DNA of 64,000 nucleotides from Plantago major (taxonomy: Eukaryota; Streptophyta; Magnoliopsida; Lamiales; Plantaginaceae), in assembly GCA_026545765.1 (NCBI GenBank), contig CM048840.1, positions 10,293,265-10,357,264 of the forward strand, in the 5' to 3' direction. Position numbers and translations under genes: made by a program. This document shows, piece by piece, positions 59,401 to 64,000 of this stretch. The notes below the pieces were generated by a model. It searched no databases and was not told where the DNA came from. It worked only from the letters and a program-made list of their open reading frames with translations. How positions within the stretch are numbered: position 1 is the stretch's first letter; every line of letters starts with the position of its first letter.

Positions 59401-62400
59401 AAATCAATGATCAGCTTGACTCTGTTCAGGTAACAAAAGTAGGTTATATCTAACTTGTCAAAATTAAAATGTTAACTTGTTACTCATAAGCTTCATTTGT
59501 TATAGGCCAATTTGGAGACACATCTTCAGGGGGAAGTTAATTTTTTCACCCCTCTGAATGAAGAAGAGGTTCCTCCAACCTCAGAACAACAAGAAGAGCC
59601 TGTTCTACAAGTAGTTAAGTTATCTCTGAATAAGAAATAGCTTGCTTGAAATATTCATATCTTGTGTTCTAAATTTCCTTTTGTCTCGTTTTAGGCTCTA
59701 ACTGAGGAAGTAGTGGTGGTGGAACAAACACCCCAAAACCAAGAGATTCCAGAAGCCGAAAAGCTTTCTGAAGAAGCATTTACTGAGCCTTCTGCTGTGA
59801 AGGTGAGTAATCAGTAATAATCTTCTTCAAGAATACTCTGGAATTCCCACTACTAAATCTTTTATGTTTGTTCTTACAGGCCCAGTCAGAAGAACAATTG
59901 GAAGGAGAAAAATTCTTGTTAACTCCTCCAATAGAAACTGAAACTGCTGAACAAGCAGACTCTGAAGAAAAGGTGCCAGAAACCCCCAAGGTTTCTGAGA
60001 AAGATGCAACTGAGCTTCCTCACTTGGAAGTAAGTGAAGTCTCAGAAAAGCATCTCTCTCTTTATCCTTTCTGATAGCAGTTTCTAAACATATTTAATTT
60101 TGTTTCTCAGGTTCAAGCAGAAAGAAAGGTTGATGAGGATCAGACTTCTCCTCACAACAAGGTATCTGAGGCCTCTATTCCCAAGCAAGCAAAAGTCCAA
60201 GCAAATGAGCTTAGTGTTTCTACACAGGTATGCTCAAAAAGCTTACTTCTGCAAACAGATACCAACACAAGTGGTTTGAACAAAACTAACTTGATTCCTT
60301 TCTTTCAGGCTCAAAGTTTTGTGCCAATTGATTTACTCAAAGCTTTCCAGAAGCACACTCTCAATAAACATCTAAAGTGCTTCAGACAATGGCAGAAACT
60401 CAGAAAGGCTGACCTTTCTGAAATAGCTAGAGTAATCGACGTCCCAGAAAAGAGAGCAATTGCCCTAAATCTGGAAGACTACATTCATGCACTTTTCCCA
60501 ACAGAGTCTTACTCATTTGCCACTCTGATGCATGAAGACTTCATTCAAGAAGTAGCACAAAAACTTCTAGCAGATTTCAAATCTGCGGATGCTCAAACCC
60601 AAGAGCAGATGGTCACCCATCCTGCCTTGCCCAGTAAGCTCACTACTTACCCAGCTGAGCAAGAAGAAGTAAATGGGAGGATGATTACATTTCCAAATGT
60701 GATTAACCTGGTTTCAGAGGATGAAGAGGAGACGGACGAAAATGATTATCAAGAACCCCCTTCTGAGCATCCAAGTCAAGAAAACAAGAAAAAGGATGAT
60801 GATGATAATGATGATCAGAATGATGATCCCCAACCTGGACAAGGCGGGATTCAGAAAGCTAGCAAAGGAAGTAGAGACAAGCCTACTCCGTCCAATGCTT
60901 AGAAAGCCCCATCATCATCACCCTCAAAGTCTCATCAAAATACCCAACAGGCAGAACAAAATGATATACTTGAAGAAATATATGCCGCTGAGTTCAGGAT
61001 TGAACAACTCAGAAAGGTGTTGGAAGAAGAGAAGAGAATCAACTTAGAGTGCCAAGCTCTTGTTGATGAAAAGGAAGCCAAAATCCAAAAGCTCAGAGAA
61101 GCTAATACCAAGGAATTGGCATTCCTAGATGAGCAAAGAAATCTGAAAAATACCATTGTTATCACAGCTGCTGAAATAGATGCCATGGATAATAATGATG
61201 ATGAAGAGCATGATGCTGAGACTGCATCAGAAAGACCTTCTACATCTTCTCAGAAGGCCAGCACACTTGATGGAAATCAGAAAAAGATTGTCAGTCTGCA
61301 AACAATCCAAGAAAAGGATAATGAGAGTGATGCTGAAGACAACCACAACTTGATTACTGAAGCCAAAGATGAGAGACTTGTCACTCAACACAAGAGAGCC
61401 CTACTTGCTCCTCACATATTCTCTGCACCAAGTAGTTCAAGAAGTGAAGAGAACCGTGCCAGGAACAGTATCTTTTTGGAACTCAGAAAGACACTAATTG
61501 CCCAAGACACAGAAGTGCTAAAATCCGTCCCAGAAGAGATGAAGCCATTTTCTGCTGCTTTACTCAACAGAGCAACCAGCATAGCTCTCTCTCTCCGAAA
61601 GACCTAGGTTTGGTCAGGGATGAGGATTGTAACAATGCTAATGCAGCATTCAATGAAGCCAGCCATGCTGTTCTGCAAGCCAATGCCATTCTTAGGCCAC
61701 TTGAAGAGCTCAACAGAAAGGAGCAGGAACTGGTTAAGCAGAACAACGAGCTAAAGAAAGAAATCCAAGAATTAGTTAGGGTGCACAACAATCTCCAGAA
61801 AAACTTTGACTCAATCTCTGAAGCTTATGCTATTATAAGTCAGTCATTCATGACTAAGGGGGAAGAAGAGATGCCTCAGAAAGGCAGAGGAAGAAAGAGA
61901 AAAAAATCAATGCCTCCCTCCTCAAGTCAACTAGTCATCAAGAACACTGGAGACACCCCTGCTGAAGAAGTTATTCCAGAACAACCAGCCAAAAGGCTGA
62001 GAAGTATGGTCACTAGGGGAACCAAGTCCCTTAGGATCTCAGAAGGGAACAACCAGAATAATCCTGAAAAAGGAGAAGACCAAGAAGAAGGAGAAGTGAG
62101 AGGCCAAGAAAGATGCAAGCCTCCATTGTTGAACTTCAATGATGATGAGGATGAATCTGATACAGATGAACATCCACTTCACAAGAGAAGAAGGCAAGCT
62201 AGCACCTCACAACCCCCTCTGGCAGCAATGCCTTTGGCAGCCAGAACTCCTTCTGGAAATACCAAGTCAATGCAAGGAACATCCACCAACACAACCTCAA
62301 GGCAGGAAGAAAGGGTTAGAGGATCTCCTGACAAAAGGCCACCCAACAGAAAAGCAAGAAGGGATTCCCAGTTTAGCAGAATAAACAGAGAAATTCTTCA

Positions 62401-63031
62401 AGAAAGGCCAACTGATGCCCACATTGAATATGTGAAGACGAGTAATGAGGAGTCTTCATATAGGTGCATTCTGAACAAGAGAGGGTATTGGATTCTGGAA
62501 CTACAACATCTACTTGTCAATGATAAGTTTCCAACTCCCATCCTCAACCAAATACTGAAATGGAGAGAAGGTAAGCCAGAACTGCTAAAAACTGAGCACC
62601 TTCATGCCTGGCTAAACTTTAAAGTAGAGAAGAGGAACGATGCCAGAAATATGGACCTCTCCTTTGCCTGTCCTTACCCAAAGCCTGATGATGTACACAA
62701 GGTACGAAAACTGGATGGTAGCTACAGAAGGAAGAACAAACTAGGTGTTTCAACCTATGAGTCATTCTACATGACATTGGATGAGTACCTAGATGATATT
62801 CACTATCTGGAAGAAATATACAAGTATTTCAACCTATCTCAGCTGCAAGTAGACCATACCTGGGTCTGGGGAAAGTACTTCTGGGTCAAACATTTTATGC
62901 GGAAGAATCATAAGCTTGGCAAGAGTTACCAAGAAATATGTGATTTATCCAGAAAGACAGAGCTCTCTGTCAGAAGGACTCTTTATGACTATGTCCAAGA
63001 ATGCAGAAAAGTGGATGCTCATGCCAATTAA
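56402..63031 (+). pseudogene. Element A extra gene downstream of RNase H, multi-exon
   Basis: Homologue of the C gene at 19318-25544; function unknown. Exon 1 starts 56402 (MAPKKMTTKNPKAASSTPAE), is split by E and ends 59429. Exons 2-5: 59506-59610, 59695-59802, 59880-60029 and 60111-60227 (105, 108, 150, 117 bp). Exon 6: 60309-63031. Introns of 76, 84, 77, 81 and 81 bp have GT-AG ends and phase 0. Exon 1 carries SGLSTLDVLEFYNNSK, RCFDGNKGGVDQISMERW and FNWGKYAFNKF. Exons 2-5 are low-complexity, rich in Glu, Pro and Ser, with VPETPKVSEK-like phrases. Exon 6 has IHALFPTESYSFATLMHEDF, acidic stretches, coiled coils, a basic GRGRKRKKS, GYWILELQHLLVN and WVWGKYFWVKHF. Breaks: stop near 56522, shifts in exon 1, TAG at 60900-60902 (also in C) and a shift near 61605. 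No membrane helix seen. Confidence 0.72.
57941..59370 (-). mobile_element. Element E: solo SIRE-like LTR
   Basis: 1430 bp, inverted relative to A, with duplication GAGAG at 57936-57940 and 59371-59375. It is a complete LTR (minus-strand TGTTAGAAATATC to GGACCAACA) with no internal region. It resembles the A LTR more than C: hairpin CAGAAACC/GGTTTCTG, two hairpin units near 58320-58390, and a 7-G run. Produced by recombination between the two LTRs of a former full element. It interrupts exon 1 of the A extra gene. Confidence 0.93.
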
Positions 63032-63448
63032 TCCAGAAAGGATGCTGAAGAACTTGAGGTATCTCAACCCAAGTTACATTTCTGAAGACTTGAAGACTAG
63101 TAACATTAGAATATTCTCTTGGAGCTTGGATCCTCCTTTATTCTAATTTACTTAGTTTGTTTTGTTACTTTTTGTAATCTTGTTGATTGTTTCTGATTTT
63201 CTCTATCTGTAAAAGTTGCATCTCGTTCTGTAATCTGTACCTTTCTGAAGATCATACTCTCAGAAACATTATAATAGATGACAACTTATCAGCAAAGATC
63301 ACTTCTTGTGATTTGTTTGATGTTTACTTTCTGCACTTAATTCAACTAAAATTGAATATTATTTGAAATGATTAAGTGTCGGATTGTTTTCTCTTCCAGG
63401 ATTATAAATTTGTAATAGGACTTAAAAGATAGTCATGGATGACTGATC
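63032..63448 (+). other. Element A 3' untranslated region
   Basis: AT-rich, no frame, between the extra-gene stop and the PPT. Element C has a similar region at 18943-19317, including a stretch shared around CACTTAAT and ATCACTTCTTGTGAT-type sequence. Confidence 0.6.
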
Positions 63449-63463
63449 AAAAAGGGGGAAATT
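63449..63463 (+). other. Element A polypurine tract
   Basis: AAAAAGGGGGAAATT, identical to the tract of element C, directly before TGTTAGGAATATC. Confidence 0.9.
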
Positions 63464-64000
63464 TGTTAGGAATATCTGTTAGTATTTTGATCATTCATCA
63501 CATGTTCTTATCTTAGCCAGAAAGGTGATTAAGTACTCTTGGTTCACTTGAACATTGTAAAAGAGGAAATCACTGAGTATGATTAGTCTAGTAAATCTTG
63601 TATTAGGATTATAGGTCTCTGATTTTAATTTTTATTTCAAAGAAGACCATGAAGATCAATCCTAGCAATGGAGCTTATCTGAAGATTAGAAGACTGAATA
63701 TTGCACAAGATTTATGAAGACATCAAGGTTTAGTCTAACTCAGAAAGACTATGTCCTTAATCCTCAATTAAGTGTATTTACTTACACTTGAAATAAGGTT
63801 ATGGACATATGACATCATGAGTAAGGAGCATGCAAGCTATCAGAAAGGCTCATGTATCCGTTGAGACTAAAGGACAATGAACAGTACTATGCATTAAATG
63901 CATTGGCAGAAATTCTACAAAAAGCAAGTCCTCTCTGAAAAATGAGATAGTGACTTCTGAGTACATAGTTCAAGATATAAACGGGTATAATTTTATGGAG
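63464..64000 (+). repeat. Element A 3' LTR, cut by the window edge
   Basis: The first 537 bp match 7466-8002 with about 13 substitutions by eye and no large indel. The remaining 890 bp or so, and the second ATCTC duplication, should lie just beyond the window. Confidence 0.93.

Larger units (their letters stand above)
7466..64000 (+). mobile_element. Element A: SIRE-like Ty1/Copia, host of the nest
   Basis: The order of its own parts is 5' LTR 7466-8890, PBS, gag, protease, integrase, RT, RNase H, extra intron-bearing gene, PPT, and 3' LTR from 63464, which runs off the window. It is interrupted by B (9393-35474), D (40464-54993) and E (57941-59370). Removing these and one duplication each restores continuous homology to element C. 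A large Copia element with a long gene after RNase H fits the SIRE/Maximus group. About 13 differences were counted by eye over the 537 bp of 3' LTR visible, near 2.4%. Coding frames are broken many times, so it is not autonomous. Confidence 0.9.

Overview
The window looks like a gene-poor, retrotransposon-packed stretch of plant nuclear chromosome, most likely from a eudicot. The evidence is a spliced SWEET sugar-transporter gene, LTR elements primed by initiator tRNA-Met, a Tat-type Ty3/Gypsy element with two RNase H domains, and a Stowaway-like MITE. No bacterial, organellar, tRNA, rRNA or CRISPR feature was seen. Element names A to F are mine.

Layout. 1-2930: a divergent seven-exon SWEET gene on the minus strand and its flanks. 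3494-6170: Copia remnant F (minus, 5' truncated). 6171-7465: short tandem repeats, a poly-C run and a MITE. From 7466 to the right edge lies one nest. Outer element A is SIRE-like Ty1/Copia on the plus strand, with its 5' LTR at 7466-8890 and a cut-off 3' LTR from 63464. Its gag was split by Copia element B (minus, 9393-35474, duplication GAAAG). The 5' LTR of B was split by a second SIRE-like element C (minus, 17144-34124, duplication GAGAT). Between its RT and RNase H domains, A was split again by Ty3/Gypsy Tat-like element D (plus, 40464-54993, duplication TGTAG). The downstream extra gene of A was split by solo LTR E (57941-59370, duplication GAGAG). All four internal junctions have perfect 5-bp duplications, so the order is A first, then B, D and E into A, and C into B. 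Counting by eye, LTR pairs differ by about 1.5-2.5%, so the insertions look fairly recent. Yet every pol is broken by stops or frameshifts.

Most unusual content. SIRE-like elements A and C are of different subfamilies and opposite orientation. Each carries a large gene between RNase H and the 3' LTR. In both copies it has an internal TATA box about 190 bp before the ATG, a conserved leader block, and the same five short phase-0 introns separating four small exons of nearly equal length. It reads as an intron-bearing, self-promoted nuclear-type gene riding in a retrotransposon. In C it also holds an uninterrupted (GAA)225 tract coding for poly-Glu. Both copies share an in-frame TAG at the same site. 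The SIRE LTRs contain hairpins whose stems change sequence but stay paired. Element D carries, antisense to its gag-pol, a second multi-exon gene with its own TATA box.

How the parts work together. Gag, protease, integrase, RT and RNase H of each element would copy and insert that element. All copies here look non-autonomous today. The extra genes are not needed for the copying chemistry and their roles are unknown. SWEET is the only ordinary host gene recognised.
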